A stretch of DNA of 64,000 nucleotides, taken from positions 124,001-188,000 of the forward strand of contig MBFK01000126.1 of the NCBI GenBank assembly GCA_001704765.1. Direction: 5' to 3'. Below are positions 52,575-62,412 of the stretch, in pieces. Under the pieces are notes generated by a model, which was not told where the DNA came from, ran no database searches, and saw nothing but the letters and a program-made list of their open reading frames with translations. How positions within the stretch are numbered: position 1 is the first letter of the stretch; the number at the start of each line of letters is the position of its first letter. This DNA is from Sinorhizobium shofinae (GTDB lineage Bacteria > Pseudomonadota > Alphaproteobacteria > Rhizobiales > Rhizobiaceae). The position numbers and the translations under genes are program-made.

Positions 52575-53141
52575 ATGTCGCGCGCACGGAACACAATTGG
52601 AACATGGATCGGCTGGACTTTCTTCGCTGATCTGGCGAGCGGCTTGTCGCTGACCTTTGGCTATATGTTCTCCAGACCCGTGACCATGCAGTATCCGGAC
52701 AAGGAGAAATGGCTGCCCTATTCGCGTTATCGCGGACATCACTTCCTGAAGCGTGACGAAGAGGGCGAGATCAAGTGCGTGGCTTGCGAACTCTGCGCGC
52801 GGATCTGTCCCTGCTACTGCATCGAAGTCATCCCCTACGAGGACGAGAAGGGCAACCGGCGCCCGGCCAAATTCGAGATCGACACGGCCCGCTGCCTGTT
52901 CTGCGGGCTGTGCGAGGACGCCTGCCCGGCGGATGCAATTGCGCTGGGTCAACAATATGAATTCTCGAGTTTTTCCTCGCGCGACTTGGTGATCGGGCGC
53001 GACGACCTGCTCGCAAAGCCTGGCAAGGCGGCGACCGGCGGCGGCGTGGTCTCCGCGCGCCTGAACACGAAGAAGGACGTGCTCGTCGAAACCAACGAGC
53101 GGCAGGGCTACAACTGGTGGCGGAATATCCGGCGAAGGTGA
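52575..53141 (+). CDS. nuoI: NADH-quinone oxidoreductase subunit I
   Basis: 188 residues. Two [4Fe-4S] motifs, CVACELCARICPCYC near 75 and CLFCGLCEDACP near 112, hold clusters N6a/N6b that carry electrons toward quinone. The N-terminal amphipathic part and GHHFLKRDEEGEIKC are typical. It belongs with nuoH on the plus strand; both are needed by the products of the minus-strand cluster. Confidence 0.93.
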   Translation: MSRARNTIGTWIGWTFFADLASGLSLTFGYMFSRPVTMQYPDKEKWLPYSRYRGHHFLKRDEEGEIKCVACELCARICPCYCIEVIPYEDEKGNRRPAKFEIDTARCLFCGLCEDACPADAIALGQQYEFSSFSSRDLVIGRDDLLAKPGKAATGGGVVSARLNTKKDVLVETNERQGYNWWRNIRRR

Positions 53142-53171
53142 GCGCGCCAGCTATCAAACCGGAGCGCCATT

Positions 53172-53275
53172 ACATGTTTTGTCCTTGGATCGGAGCCGAT
53201 CTAAGGACAAAAACATGCAGCAATTCAAGGTGCTACGGCGCCCTTTGTGCGCCGAGAGACGCACGGCGCCGTAGG
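53172..53275 (+). repeat. Two-palindrome RIME1-like element, copy C
   Basis: ACATGTTTTGTCCTTGGATC/GATCTAAGGACAAAAACATG, then CTACGGCG...CGCCGTAG with a GCGCC/GACGCAC inner part. Same family and orientation as copy A. As there, the element end (CCGTAGGAG) runs into the ribosome site of the following gene. Confidence 0.65.
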
Positions 53276-53288
53276 AGAGGAGGCTCAG

Positions 53289-53729
53289 ATGTTTGTCGGC
53301 GAAATCGTGAAGAACAAAGGTGTCGGAGTCATCGCGGTCACTCCCGATCAGCCGATGGTGGAAGTCCTGCGGCTGTTTCGCGACAACAATATCGGCTTCG
53401 TGGTCGTCAGCCAATCGGCCGGGGAATACTTGGGCACGCTGTCGGAACGGGATTGCTGCAATGCGGTCGCTGAATACGGCGCCGAGGCGGCGATGATGCG
53501 GGTCGCCGACATCATGAACCGCAGTGTGGCGATCTGCTCGACAGAGGATCTGCTACCCTTTGTGATGGCGATCATGACCCAGCGGCGCACCCGCCATGTG
53601 CTGGTCATGGATGGCGACGACGTTGTCGGCGTGGTCAGCATTGGCGACGTGGTCAAGCACAGGCTCGACGAAGCGCAGCGCACTGAGAAGGACCTGCACG
53701 ATTATATTCGCGGGACCAACTATCACTGA
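53289..53729 (+). CDS. CBS-domain protein
   Basis: 146 residues, two CBS motifs (about 13-65, VIAVTPDQPMVEVLRLFRDNNIGFVVV; and 75-130, SVAICSTEDLLPFVMAIMTQRRTRHVLVM). Such pairs bind adenosine nucleotides and act as energy sensors. The start at 53289 follows GAGAGGAGG. It lies between nuoI and the convergent nuoG end (32 bases). A regulatory link to the alternative complex I is possible but unproven. Confidence 0.85.
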   Translation: MFVGEIVKNKGVGVIAVTPDQPMVEVLRLFRDNNIGFVVVSQSAGEYLGTLSERDCCNAVAEYGAEAAMMRVADIMNRSVAICSTEDLLPFVMAIMTQRRTRHVLVMDGDDVVGVVSIGDVVKHRLDEAQRTEKDLHDYIRGTNYH

Positions 53730-53761
53730 CGAGATCAGCGACGGCAGGGTGCGATGCATGA

Positions 53762-56377
53762 TCAGGGGGAGCCACGGGCCATGCCTTGGCCGAGATCCTC
53801 GGGGCTTGCTGAAGAGCCGGCAGAAGGGGCGATCTCGAAGGCCGCATTCGCCTTTTGAACCTCCACCGGACATGGATATTCCCCCCGCCGCATCAGGCTG
53901 TTGAGGCGCAGGGCCCTGTAGTTCTCGGGAACAAAGACCAGGCCGCGCGGAAAGCGCCTGTTGACCTTGAGCTTCGTGGTCAATTCGCCCTGAGCGGATC
54001 GCACGACCACCTGATCGCCATCCGAAAGGCCAAGTTGCCCGGCATCCTGCGCGCTCATCTCGACATAGGGGTCATCCGCGACCGTATTCAGGATCTCCGA
54101 GCGTTCGGAAAGATATCCGTTGTGGAACAGGCAGTCGCCGGTGACCAGCATGAGCCGGTCGTCTACTTCCGGGGTCGGCGGCGCCGCGAAGAACGTACCA
54201 GCCGGTGGCGTCGGGGCCGCCTTTGTGAATGCGCCGTCGGCACCAAGCCCGTCCTGCGTCAACCCCTGATAGGCCGGGACCAACTGGGTAATCTCGTCGA
54301 AGATCTCGCCTTGCGTCGATGGCTGCAGCGCGTGATGGCGGAGCGCCGCAACGAAGTCGAAGATCTCCAGATTGCCTCTGGCCTCGAAAGCGGGTTCGCG
54401 GAATTTGCGGACCTTCTGGGTGCGGCCCTCGTTGTTGGTGAACGTGCCGGCTTCCTCGCCGTAACCCGCCGCGGGCAGGACGACCTCGGCCAGGCCCGCC
54501 GTATCCGTCAGGAAGGTATCCTGCACGATCAGAAGATCGGCGGCGCCGAGCGCCCGCTTCACGAAATCCCTGTCGGGATAGGCGATCAGGGGGTCGGTTC
54601 CGGCGACGTAGAGCGCGCCCATCCGCCCGTCGAGGCAGAGATCCAGCATAGCGTCGAGATCGACCCCGGGCTCAGACGGGATTTCCGTCCCCCAAGCCCG
54701 TTCGAGAGCCCTGCGCGCCGCAACCTCGGCGACTGCCCGCAGCCCTGGTAGAGCCCCCGGCAGAATGCCCATGTCCCAGGCGCCCATCTGGTTGGCGCGG
54801 TCGAAGAGGAACTGCATCACCGCGCCCTTGCCGAGCAGGCTGAGAACCTGCAGCAGGTTGTTAAGCTGCTGCAGCGTCGCGCGCGCTTCGGGTGATCTCA
54901 GGAGGTCGACGCTGACAAGCACGGTGACGCTGCGGCCGTCCTTGAGGGCCGCCACCAGACGATCCGGCCCTTCACGGCCGGTGCTCGCTGCCGGCCTGTC
55001 GATCGTTGCGCCGATGCCCGCAAAGGCGTCGCCCGGCAAAGCCTGACCGGCCGCCGCCGCGAGTCCGGCTACCACCGCCGCAAGGCTCGCAGCCTCTCCG
55101 CCCGGCGGCACGCGAACCACCGCCCGGGCATCGGCGTCCAGACGGGATGGCCGCGCCGAGAGCATGAGCAATCCGGTCTGCCGCCGCCGCGCGGCATCCC
55201 GCAGCAGGTATTCTGTAACCGGGTTTTCCTCCGTCACGTTGCCGCCGACCACGAGCACACAGTCGTTGCCGATCACATCGTGAAGCGAAGCACGCGTGTA
55301 GAAGCTTGCCAGGAGCGGGCCGAGCGTATCGAAGGGCGCGGACCAGCGCGACGAGCAATCGATGTTGTTGGTCCGGAATACCGTCCGCATCAGCTTCTGG
55401 AACTGATAGAGCACCTCGTTGGGCAGGCGCGCAGAGGCAAGCCCGCCCGCAGCCTTGTTCTCGACGGCCGACAGGCGCCGGCGCAAGTAGTCCCCAGCCT
55501 CATCCCAGGAAACCGGAACCAGAGCGCCATCACGACGGACCATCGGTCGCTTGATCCGGTCTCGGCTCTCGACGAAGTCAAGGCCGAAGCGTCCCCGCAC
55601 GCAGAGCGTTTCGCGGTTGACGCCGTGCTCCTGCTTGGACCGGACCCGCATGAATTCGCCCTTGCGCGCCCCAACCGTGAGCTGACAGCCGGTGCCGCAA
55701 TGCGGGCAGACCGTGTCGGTCTCGGCGAGGTCCCAGGGCCGGGCCTTGTAGCGGTAAGGAAAGCTCATCAGCGCGCCGACTGGGCAGACTTCGACGCAAT
55801 TACCGCACTGGTCGCAACTCGCGAGGCTGCCCTCGAAGCCGGTGACGGCCGTATCCATGCCTTTTTCGACCGTGCCCAAGGCGACGGCTCCAACGACTTC
55901 CTCACACATCCGGACGCAGCGCTGGCACTGGATGCAGCGGTTGACGTTCATGATGATAACCGGGCTGAGGCGAATGTCCCGGGAGTGGAACACGCGTTTG
56001 GGATCGCGGAAATCGCTCTTGCGAGGCCCGTAGGCCATCACCATGTCCTGAAGCTCGCATTCTCCGCCCTTGTCGCAGATCGGGCAGTCGAGGGGATGGT
56101 TGGCGAGCAGCATGTCGAGCATGGAAGACCGCGTTTCGTCGATCAGCGGCGTGTTCGTCCGCACGACCATGCCATCGGTGACCGCGGTGGCGCAGGAAGG
56201 TTGCAATCGCCGCAGCCCTTCGATCTCCACCAGGCACATGCGGCACGACGCCAGCGGCGGCAGCCGTTTCAGATAGCAGAAGGTCGGGATGTCGATGCCC
56301 AAACGCTCAGCGGCCTGCAGCACTGTGGAACCCGACTCCACGTCCAGCGTTTGCCCGTCGATCGTAATGCTAACCAT
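53762..56377 (-). CDS. nuoG: NADH-quinone oxidoreductase subunit G
   Basis: 871 residues from the ATG at 56377 (GGGAGGGAGT upstream). The N-terminal [2Fe-2S] region (CYLKRLPPLASCRMC), the CPICDKGGECELQD and CIQCQRCVRMC motifs, and CDQCGNCVEVCP are present, as is the N7-type CPHCGTGC. A long molybdopterin-enzyme-like domain follows, including the C-terminal dinucleotide-binding-like part. It carries most peripheral-arm iron-sulfur clusters. It is the last gene of the minus-strand run. Confidence 0.92.
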   Translation of the reverse strand: MVSITIDGQTLDVESGSTVLQAAERLGIDIPTFCYLKRLPPLASCRMCLVEIEGLRRLQPSCATAVTDGMVVRTNTPLIDETRSSMLDMLLANHPLDCPICDKGGECELQDMVMAYGPRKSDFRDPKRVFHSRDIRLSPVIIMNVNRCIQCQRCVRMCEEVVGAVALGTVEKGMDTAVTGFEGSLASCDQCGNCVEVCPVGALMSFPYRYKARPWDLAETDTVCPHCGTGCQLTVGARKGEFMRVRSKQEHGVNRETLCVRGRFGLDFVESRDRIKRPMVRRDGALVPVSWDEAGDYLRRRLSAVENKAAGGLASARLPNEVLYQFQKLMRTVFRTNNIDCSSRWSAPFDTLGPLLASFYTRASLHDVIGNDCVLVVGGNVTEENPVTEYLLRDAARRRQTGLLMLSARPSRLDADARAVVRVPPGGEAASLAAVVAGLAAAAGQALPGDAFAGIGATIDRPAASTGREGPDRLVAALKDGRSVTVLVSVDLLRSPEARATLQQLNNLLQVLSLLGKGAVMQFLFDRANQMGAWDMGILPGALPGLRAVAEVAARRALERAWGTEIPSEPGVDLDAMLDLCLDGRMGALYVAGTDPLIAYPDRDFVKRALGAADLLIVQDTFLTDTAGLAEVVLPAAGYGEEAGTFTNNEGRTQKVRKFREPAFEARGNLEIFDFVAALRHHALQPSTQGEIFDEITQLVPAYQGLTQDGLGADGAFTKAAPTPPAGTFFAAPPTPEVDDRLMLVTGDCLFHNGYLSERSEILNTVADDPYVEMSAQDAGQLGLSDGDQVVVRSAQGELTTKLKVNRRFPRGLVFVPENYRALRLNSLMRRGEYPCPVEVQKANAAFEIAPSAGSSASPEDLGQGMARGSP

Positions 56378-56397
56378 ACTCCCTCCCGCGCACTCCT

Positions 56398-57663
56398 TCA
56401 GTGAAACGGGCACCTCCGCTCCTCGATATGGGCAACGAACTCATCGCGGAAATGCGCGAGTGCGGCGCGCAAGCCCATTGCTGCGCCGTCACCCAAGGCA
56501 CAAAACGTATTGCCGAAAATGCCCTTGCAGAGCTTTTCCAGCTGCTCCAGGTCGCCGGGAGCACCCTCCCCGGCTTCAATCCGGCGCAGGACCTTCACGA
56601 CCCAGTTCAATCCTTCCCGGCATGGCGTGCACTTGCCGCAGGACTCGTGATGGAAGAACTCGATGATCCTGGTGGCGACCTTGACCATGCAGGTCGAGTC
56701 GTCGACCACGATCACCCCGGCCGAGCCGAGCATCGAGCCAGCGGCGGCCAGCGAGTCGAAGTCCATTGCCACCTCCAGGCCGACCTCGGGGATCAGCGGC
56801 GCCGACACCCCACCCGGGATCACCGCCTTGATCCTGCGCCCCGGCAGCGGGCCGCCGGCATGATTCTCGACCAGTTCGCGCAGCGGTATGCCCATCGGCA
56901 GCTCGTAGAGGCCGGGTTTGCGCACCTGCCCGCTCAGGCAGTAGAGCTTCGGGCCGGGGCTCTTGTCCGGGCCGATGCCGCGGAACCAGGCCGGCCCGCG
57001 CATCACGATATGCGGCACGCAAGCAAGGGTCTCGACATTGTTGATCACGGTCGGACTGGCGTAGAGCCCCGCGACGGCCGGAAACGGCGGTTTCAATCGC
57101 GGCTGCGCCCGCTTGCCCTCGAGCGACTCGAGCATCGCGGTCTCCTCGCCGCAGATATAGGCGCCGGCGCCACAGTGAATATGGACGGCGAAATTGAAAT
57201 CCGAGCCCAGAACGCCCCTTCCCAGATATCCCTTTTCATGAGCCTCGGCGATCGCCTGTTCCAGGCGACGAATGGCCGTCGCATATTCTCCGCGGATGTA
57301 GACATAGGCGGTTTCGGCCCCGATCGCGTAGGCGCTGACCGCCAGCCCCTCGATTAGCTGGTGCGGGTCGCGCTCCATGATGATCCGGTCCTTGAAGGTG
57401 CCCGGCTCGCCCTCATCGGCGTTGCAGCAAAGATATTTCGGCTTGTCGGCCCGCTTCGGCACGAAACCCCATTTCATGCCCGTCGGGAATCCGGCACCGC
57501 CGCGACCGCGCAGGTTGGATTGTTTGACGAGGTCGACGACCTCGTCGGGCGTGTACTCGCGCAGCACCTTCGCCAGAGCCTGGTAGCCGCCGCCGGCCTC
57601 GTAGGTGGAGAGCAGATGGCCATCCGGAACATCGACATTCTTGAGGAGGACCGGTTCGAACAT
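56398..57663 (-). CDS. nuoF: NADH-quinone oxidoreductase subunit F
   Basis: 421 residues. NADH/FMN site: GRGGAGFPTGMKWGF near 53. The [4Fe-4S] N3 ligands are in ESCGKCTPCREG (near 345) with a fourth cysteine in FCALGDGAA. NuoF oxidises NADH. The ATG at 57663 is four bases after the nuoE stop; the longer frame upstream overlaps nuoE and is discarded. Confidence 0.94.
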   Translation of the reverse strand: MFEPVLLKNVDVPDGHLLSTYEAGGGYQALAKVLREYTPDEVVDLVKQSNLRGRGGAGFPTGMKWGFVPKRADKPKYLCCNADEGEPGTFKDRIIMERDPHQLIEGLAVSAYAIGAETAYVYIRGEYATAIRRLEQAIAEAHEKGYLGRGVLGSDFNFAVHIHCGAGAYICGEETAMLESLEGKRAQPRLKPPFPAVAGLYASPTVINNVETLACVPHIVMRGPAWFRGIGPDKSPGPKLYCLSGQVRKPGLYELPMGIPLRELVENHAGGPLPGRRIKAVIPGGVSAPLIPEVGLEVAMDFDSLAAAGSMLGSAGVIVVDDSTCMVKVATRIIEFFHHESCGKCTPCREGLNWVVKVLRRIEAGEGAPGDLEQLEKLCKGIFGNTFCALGDGAAMGLRAALAHFRDEFVAHIEERRCPFH

Positions 57664-57667
57664 GACG

Positions 57668-58177
57668 CTATTCTCCCGGCGATGCTGCGGCAAGGTCGGC
57701 GCCAATCGCTTGCCCCGCCTCCGCCCGCAGTCTTTCCAGAATCGCGTCGATCCGCCCCGGGTCGAGGTCGCCGTGATAGTCATCACCGACCTGCATCACC
57801 GGAGCCATCTCGCAGGCACCGAGGCACTCGACGGTCGAAAGCGTGAACAGCCGGTCCGGGGTGGTATCGCCCTTCTTGATCCCCAGGGCCATTTCCAGAT
57901 GCGTCAGCAGCGCCTCGGATCCGCAGAGCATACAGGAGACATTGTCGCAGAGCTGCAGGTGGAACATCCCGACCGGCTCGGTATGGAAGAGCGTGTAGAA
58001 GGTCGCCAGCTCGTAGACCCAGATCCGCTCGACACCGAGGATGTCGGCGACCTCTTCCAACACCGGGCCGGGCAGATGACCATGTTCCTTCTGCGCAATG
58101 AGCAGTGCGGGCATGATCGCCGAGCGCTGGTCGGGATACCGCGCCGCCGCGTCTTCGATCTTTTCGCGCATGGTCAT
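57668..58177 (-). CDS. nuoE: NADH-quinone oxidoreductase subunit E
   Basis: 169 residues. [2Fe-2S] N1a ligands are visible as CDNVSC and CLGAC. ATG at 58177 with AGGAG about ten bases upstream; a TTG nine bases earlier is too close to that site. The stop is four bases before nuoF. Confidence 0.92.
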   Translation of the reverse strand: MTMREKIEDAAARYPDQRSAIMPALLIAQKEHGHLPGPVLEEVADILGVERIWVYELATFYTLFHTEPVGMFHLQLCDNVSCMLCGSEALLTHLEMALGIKKGDTTPDRLFTLSTVECLGACEMAPVMQVGDDYHGDLDPGRIDAILERLRAEAGQAIGADLAAASPGE

Positions 58178-58193
58178 CGCGTCCAAACTCCTG

Positions 58194-59408
58194 CTACTTG
58201 TCCACCTCCGCCATCACGGGGTCGAGGCTGCCGAGCACGGCGATCATGTCCGCCAGGTAGCGGGCATTGGTGACCCCGAAGAGCGCCTGAAGATTGACGA
58301 AAGACGGTGCGCGTACCTTCATGCGGAACGGCTTTTCCGACCCGTCGCTGATGATGTAGAAGCCGAGCTCGCCCTTTGGCGCCTCGATCGCCGAATAGAC
58401 TTCGCCCTTCGGCACCTTGAAGCCGTAGGCCGACAGGTCGAAATGCTGGATCAGCGCCTCCATCGAGCAGTGCACCCGATCCTTGTCCATAGGGAAGGCG
58501 ATCGTCGGCATGTCGATCTGGAATGGCCCCTCAGGCATCTGGTCGAGACATTGCTCGATGATCCGCACGCTCTCGCGCATCTCCTCGACCCGGCACTGCC
58601 AGCGCGCATAGCAATCGCCCTCTTCGCGGGTAATGACATTGAAGTCGAGCCGATCGTAGATCTCGTAGGGTTCGTCGCGGCGAATATCCCAGTCGACGCC
58701 CGAAGCGCGGAGGTTAGGACCGCTGAGGCCCAGATCGATGCCATCCTCGGCGGAGATCACGCCGATCCCCTGGGTGCGCTTCAGGAACACCCGGTTGCCC
58801 TCGATCAGCCGTTCGTAGTCGCGGATCCGGTTCGGGAAGATGTCGCAGAATTCCCTGATTTTAGGGAAGAACCCCTCGGGCAAGTCCTCGCGCACACCGC
58901 CGACCCGGCAAAAGGAGGTGTGCATTCGCGCCCCGCTGATCATCTCCAAGAGGTCCATGATCATTTCGCGCTCGCGCATGGCGTAAAGCAAGGCGGTCAG
59001 GGCGCCGAGGTCCATTGGCAGCGCGCCGGTGATCAGGAGATGGCCGGAGATCCGCGCCAGTTCGGCCATCATCACGCGGATATATTGCGCGCGGATCGGC
59101 GCTTCGATCCCCAGGAGCTTCTCCACCGCCAGCGCGAAGGCCAGGTTGTTCGAGGGCGGGCAGACATAGTCGAGCCGGTCGGTCAGCGGAAATATCTGCG
59201 TGTAAGTGAAGCTCTCGGCCAATTTTTCGGTGCCTCGGTGCAGATAACCGATATGCGGGTCGACGCGAGCGACATACTCGCCGTCCAGCTCGAGGACGAG
59301 CCGCAGCACCCCATGTGTGCTGGGATGCTGAGGGCCGAGATTGAGAAGCACCTCCTTGGTGTCGAGCGCTTCGCCTTGCGGCCTCATGAGCTCAGTGACT
59401 TCGGTCAT
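58194..59408 (-). CDS. nuoD: NADH-quinone oxidoreductase subunit D
   Basis: 404 residues. The GPQHPSTHGVLRLVLELDGE N-terminal signature and HIGYLHRGTEKLAE, both lining the quinone site, are intact. The start at 59408 is one base after the nuoC stop, so translation is coupled. NuoD is the 49-kDa-type subunit of the peripheral arm. Confidence 0.94.
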   Translation of the reverse strand: MTEVTELMRPQGEALDTKEVLLNLGPQHPSTHGVLRLVLELDGEYVARVDPHIGYLHRGTEKLAESFTYTQIFPLTDRLDYVCPPSNNLAFALAVEKLLGIEAPIRAQYIRVMMAELARISGHLLITGALPMDLGALTALLYAMREREMIMDLLEMISGARMHTSFCRVGGVREDLPEGFFPKIREFCDIFPNRIRDYERLIEGNRVFLKRTQGIGVISAEDGIDLGLSGPNLRASGVDWDIRRDEPYEIYDRLDFNVITREEGDCYARWQCRVEEMRESVRIIEQCLDQMPEGPFQIDMPTIAFPMDKDRVHCSMEALIQHFDLSAYGFKVPKGEVYSAIEAPKGELGFYIISDGSEKPFRMKVRAPSFVNLQALFGVTNARYLADMIAVLGSLDPVMAEVDK

Positions 59409-59409
59409 C

Positions 59410-59973
59410 TCACGTTCCCGGTGCGGAGCGGCCTCCTTCTGGAATATCATTAGTGGCAAGGTCCGGCTGGGTCGGCGGCGGCCCTTCGGCGCCGAACGGG
59501 TTCAGTTCGTCCTTGTAGCCTCGGAGCGGAAAGTCCTTGCGCTGCGGGAAGCCCTCGAAGCCTTCCCACATGTAGATCCGGCGCAAGTCGGGGTGTCCCT
59601 CGAACCTGATCCCATACATGTCCCAGGCCTCGCGCTCATGCCAGTTGGCGGTGCGCCAGACCCCCGTCACCGAGGGGACCCGCGGCGGATCGCCGAGGCG
59701 GCACTTGATCCGGATGCGCCATTTGTTCGGCAGCGAATAGAGGTGATACACCGCCTCGTAGCGCGGTGCCTCGGGGTAATGATCGACACCGCAAATGTCG
59801 GACAGGAAGTCGAACCGCAGCGCCGGGTGGTCCTTCAGGAATCGGCAAAGCTCAACGATCCCGTCAGGCGGAGAAGCGAAAGCGTGAACCCCATGCGAGA
59901 AGCCAATCTCCTCGATTGCCTCCCCGAAACGTTCCGCGATAAGGGTGCTGATGACGGACGTCTCGACGCTCAT
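59410..59973 (-). CDS. nuoC: NADH-quinone oxidoreductase subunit C
   Basis: 187 residues, 30-kDa-type subunit. The family signature [21 protein letters not shown] near 120 and DFPLRGY are present. It overlaps nuoB by four bases (ATGA). The C-terminal tail ([16 protein letters not shown]...) is slightly extended and disordered. Confidence 0.92.
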   Translation of the reverse strand: MSVETSVISTLIAERFGEAIEEIGFSHGVHAFASPPDGIVELCRFLKDHPALRFDFLSDICGVDHYPEAPRYEAVYHLYSLPNKWRIRIKCRLGDPPRVPSVTGVWRTANWHEREAWDMYGIRFEGHPDLRRIYMWEGFEGFPQRKDFPLRGYKDELNPFGAEGPPPTQPDLATNDIPEGGRSAPGT

Positions 59974-60473
59974 GGTACGGCGATCCGGTCCAGTGGCGTC
60001 CCGGCCAGGGCCCTGGTCTTCTTGATCTTCTCCTGAAGCAGCAGGAAGCCGTGCATCAGCGCCTCGGGCCGCGGCGGGCAACCGGGCACATGCACGTCCA
60101 CCGGCACGAAGGTTTCCGCCCCCTGCACCACGGCATAGGTGTTGTAGACCCCGCCCGAGATTGCGCAGGTGCCCATGGCGATGACCCAGCGTGGCTCCGG
60201 CATCTGGTCATAGAGCCGGCGCACCACGGGCGCAAACTTCCGCGTTACGGTGCCGGCGATGATCATCACGTCGGACTGGCGGGGCGATGGACGGAACACC
60301 ACGCCGAACCGGTCGAGATCATAGCGGGCGCACCCCGCCGAGATCATCTCGATGGCGCAGCAGGCAATTCCGAAGGTCTCGGGCCACAGCGCCGACCTGC
60401 GGCTCCAACTGATGACGCTGTCGGCCGTGGTGAACAGCACGCTGTCGCGGATCGCGTTGTTTACGCCTCCCAT
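59970..60473 (-). CDS. nuoB: NADH-quinone oxidoreductase subunit B
   Basis: 167 residues. The [4Fe-4S] N2 ligands are visible in [18 protein letters not shown] and [10 protein letters not shown]2 passes electrons to quinone. The ATG at 60473 overlaps the nuoA stop by 13 bases. Confidence 0.94.
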   Translation of the reverse strand: MGGVNNAIRDSVLFTTADSVISWSRRSALWPETFGIACCAIEMISAGCARYDLDRFGVVFRPSPRQSDVMIIAGTVTRKFAPVVRRLYDQMPEPRWVIAMGTCAISGGVYNTYAVVQGAETFVPVDVHVPGCPPRPEALMHGFLLLQEKIKKTRALAGTPLDRIAVP

Positions 60474-60826
60474 TCCAGCGCCCCCTTCAGCCAAGCGTAG
60501 GCGAAGCCCACGAGAAGCAGCACTATGAAGATGAACATCTCGACAAAGCCGACCAGTCCGATCTCCTTCAGGACGACGGCCCAGGGAAAGAGGAACATCG
60601 TCTCGACATCGAAGACAACCAGCAGGATCGCAAGGATATAGAACTGCACCCTGAAGCGGCCCCCGGCGGCCTCGCCGGCCGGGTCCATGCCGCATTCATA
60701 GGGCATGTTCTTTGCGGGATAGGGATTGGACGGGCGCAGCAGCGATGAGACAAAAAGCGTCGCCCCGACCACCAGAACAATTCCGGCGATCATGACAAGA
60801 ACCGGCAGGAATTCCGTTGCAGTCAT
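60461..60826 (-). CDS. nuoA: NADH-quinone oxidoreductase subunit A
   Basis: 121 residues, three membrane helices, with the NuoA loop [33 protein letters not shown] near 40. The start at 60826 is preceded by CAATGCGAT and a weak ribosome site. A 146-base gap separates it from the nuoN stop, without a visible terminator. Confidence 0.92.
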   Translation of the reverse strand: MTATEFLPVLVMIAGIVLVVGATLFVSSLLRPSNPYPAKNMPYECGMDPAGEAAGGRFRVQFYILAILLVVFDVETMFLFPWAVVLKEIGLVGFVEMFIFIVLLLVGFAYAWLKGALEWEA

Positions 60827-60972
60827 ATCGCATTGCCCCGTCCATCGAGGGCTTTCCTCAGGGCCAACCCCATTCCGGGTTGGTAACGCGGTCGCCCTGG
60901 GAAGCGAATTGGGCAATTCTTTCTTGAACTTGCAGTCTATTCCGTAGAGCGGACCATTGCAAATCCAATCAA

Positions 60973-62412
60973 TCAGCCGCCAAACGCCGAGTGTTGAGCA
61001 AGCCTCAGAAACCATCCCGGAAACAGGCCGATGCCGATGGTGCCGGCGGCGGTGCAGGCAAGCGTGGCGCGGACCAAGGGCGTCAGTGCCGGGTCGAACG
61101 TCCTCTCCGGCTCGCGCATATAGATCACCATGACGATGCGGATGTAGAAGTAGGCGGCGACGGCGCTCAGCAGCACCGCGATCACCGCCAAAAAGACGAA
61201 ACCTCGCTCGACGAGCGCAACGAGCACGTAGAACTTGGCGAAGAACCCGGCCGTCGGCGGAATGCCGGCCAGCGAAAACAGGTAAAGCAGCATCAGAAGC
61301 GCCAGCCCGGGATGCGACTTGGCGAAACCGGCATAGTCTTCGATGACCTCGCCCGAGAAATCGCCGTTCCGCATCATGATGACCGCACCGAAAATACCGA
61401 GATTCATGAAAGCGTAGATCAGCAGATAGAGCATCACGCTGGCGATCCCGTCCGCACCGCCGGCGACCACTCCGAAAGTGGCGAACCCCGCATGGGCGAT
61501 GCTGGAATAGGCGAGGAGCCGCTTGAAATTATCCTGCACCAGCGCCACGAAACTGCCGAGCGCCATCGTCACCACCGCAATGACAGCGACGATGATCCAT
61601 ACGTCCGAGGCTGCGACCAGCGGGTTGAGGAACACGCGCAGGATCACCGCGAACCCCGCTGCCTTGGGGCCCACGGACATGAAGGCGGTGATCGTCGTCG
61701 GCGCGCCTTCATAAACGTCCGGCACCCACATATGGAACGGCACCGCACCGACCTTGAAGACCAGCCCCGCGACGATGAAGACCACCGCCAGCAGCAATCC
61801 CGGATCGCGCGGGTCGCCGGTTACTGCGGCGGCCATCGCGTCCAGTTGCGTCGTGCCGGTGAGCCCGTAGACCAGCGAAACGCCGTAAAGGAAGATCCCG
61901 GTCGAGACGGCGCCAAGGATCACGTATTTCAGCGCGGCTTCGTTCGACCGCCGCTCACGCCGCAGGAAGCCGGTCAGCACATAGGTGCATAGCACCATCA
62001 GTTCGAGGCCCACATAGATCGACAGGAGATCGGTCGCCGAGGCCATGATCATCATTCCCGAAAGCGCAAAGAGCAGCAGGACATAGTACTCGCTGCTCCC
62101 GATCCCTTCGATATCGGCATATTTTCGCGAAAGGAGGAAAGTCAGAACGGTGGCCAGGTAGAACACGAACTTGAAGAAGACCGCGAAGCGGTCGGCGATA
62201 AACATTCCCGTGTAGGCCGGCCGCACCTCGCCCGCCAGCATGAGTGTCGCCAGGGCGGCAATCAGCACGATTGCGACGGAAGCCCAGACAAGCAATTGTT
62301 CCTGTCCCTGCCGCACCAACTGTCCGAGGATTAGCAGGATGCAGGCCCCGGTGATCACGATAATCTCGGGGAGGCTTGCTAGGACCCACTGGAAAAGCGT
62401 GGCGCCGGTCAT
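60973..62412 (-). CDS. nuoN: NADH-quinone oxidoreductase subunit N
   Basis: 479 residues, antiporter-like membrane subunit with about fourteen helices. The family loop with the conserved lysine (VFKVGAVPFHMWVPDVYEGAPT near 220) is present. The start overlaps the nuoM stop by four bases. It lies upstream of nuoA, unlike the usual A-to-N order. Confidence 0.92.
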   Translation of the reverse strand: MTGATLFQWVLASLPEIIVITGACILLILGQLVRQGQEQLLVWASVAIVLIAALATLMLAGEVRPAYTGMFIADRFAVFFKFVFYLATVLTFLLSRKYADIEGIGSSEYYVLLLFALSGMMIMASATDLLSIYVGLELMVLCTYVLTGFLRRERRSNEAALKYVILGAVSTGIFLYGVSLVYGLTGTTQLDAMAAAVTGDPRDPGLLLAVVFIVAGLVFKVGAVPFHMWVPDVYEGAPTTITAFMSVGPKAAGFAVILRVFLNPLVAASDVWIIVAVIAVVTMALGSFVALVQDNFKRLLAYSSIAHAGFATFGVVAGGADGIASVMLYLLIYAFMNLGIFGAVIMMRNGDFSGEVIEDYAGFAKSHPGLALLMLLYLFSLAGIPPTAGFFAKFYVLVALVERGFVFLAVIAVLLSAVAAYFYIRIVMVIYMREPERTFDPALTPLVRATLACTAAGTIGIGLFPGWFLRLAQHSAFGG

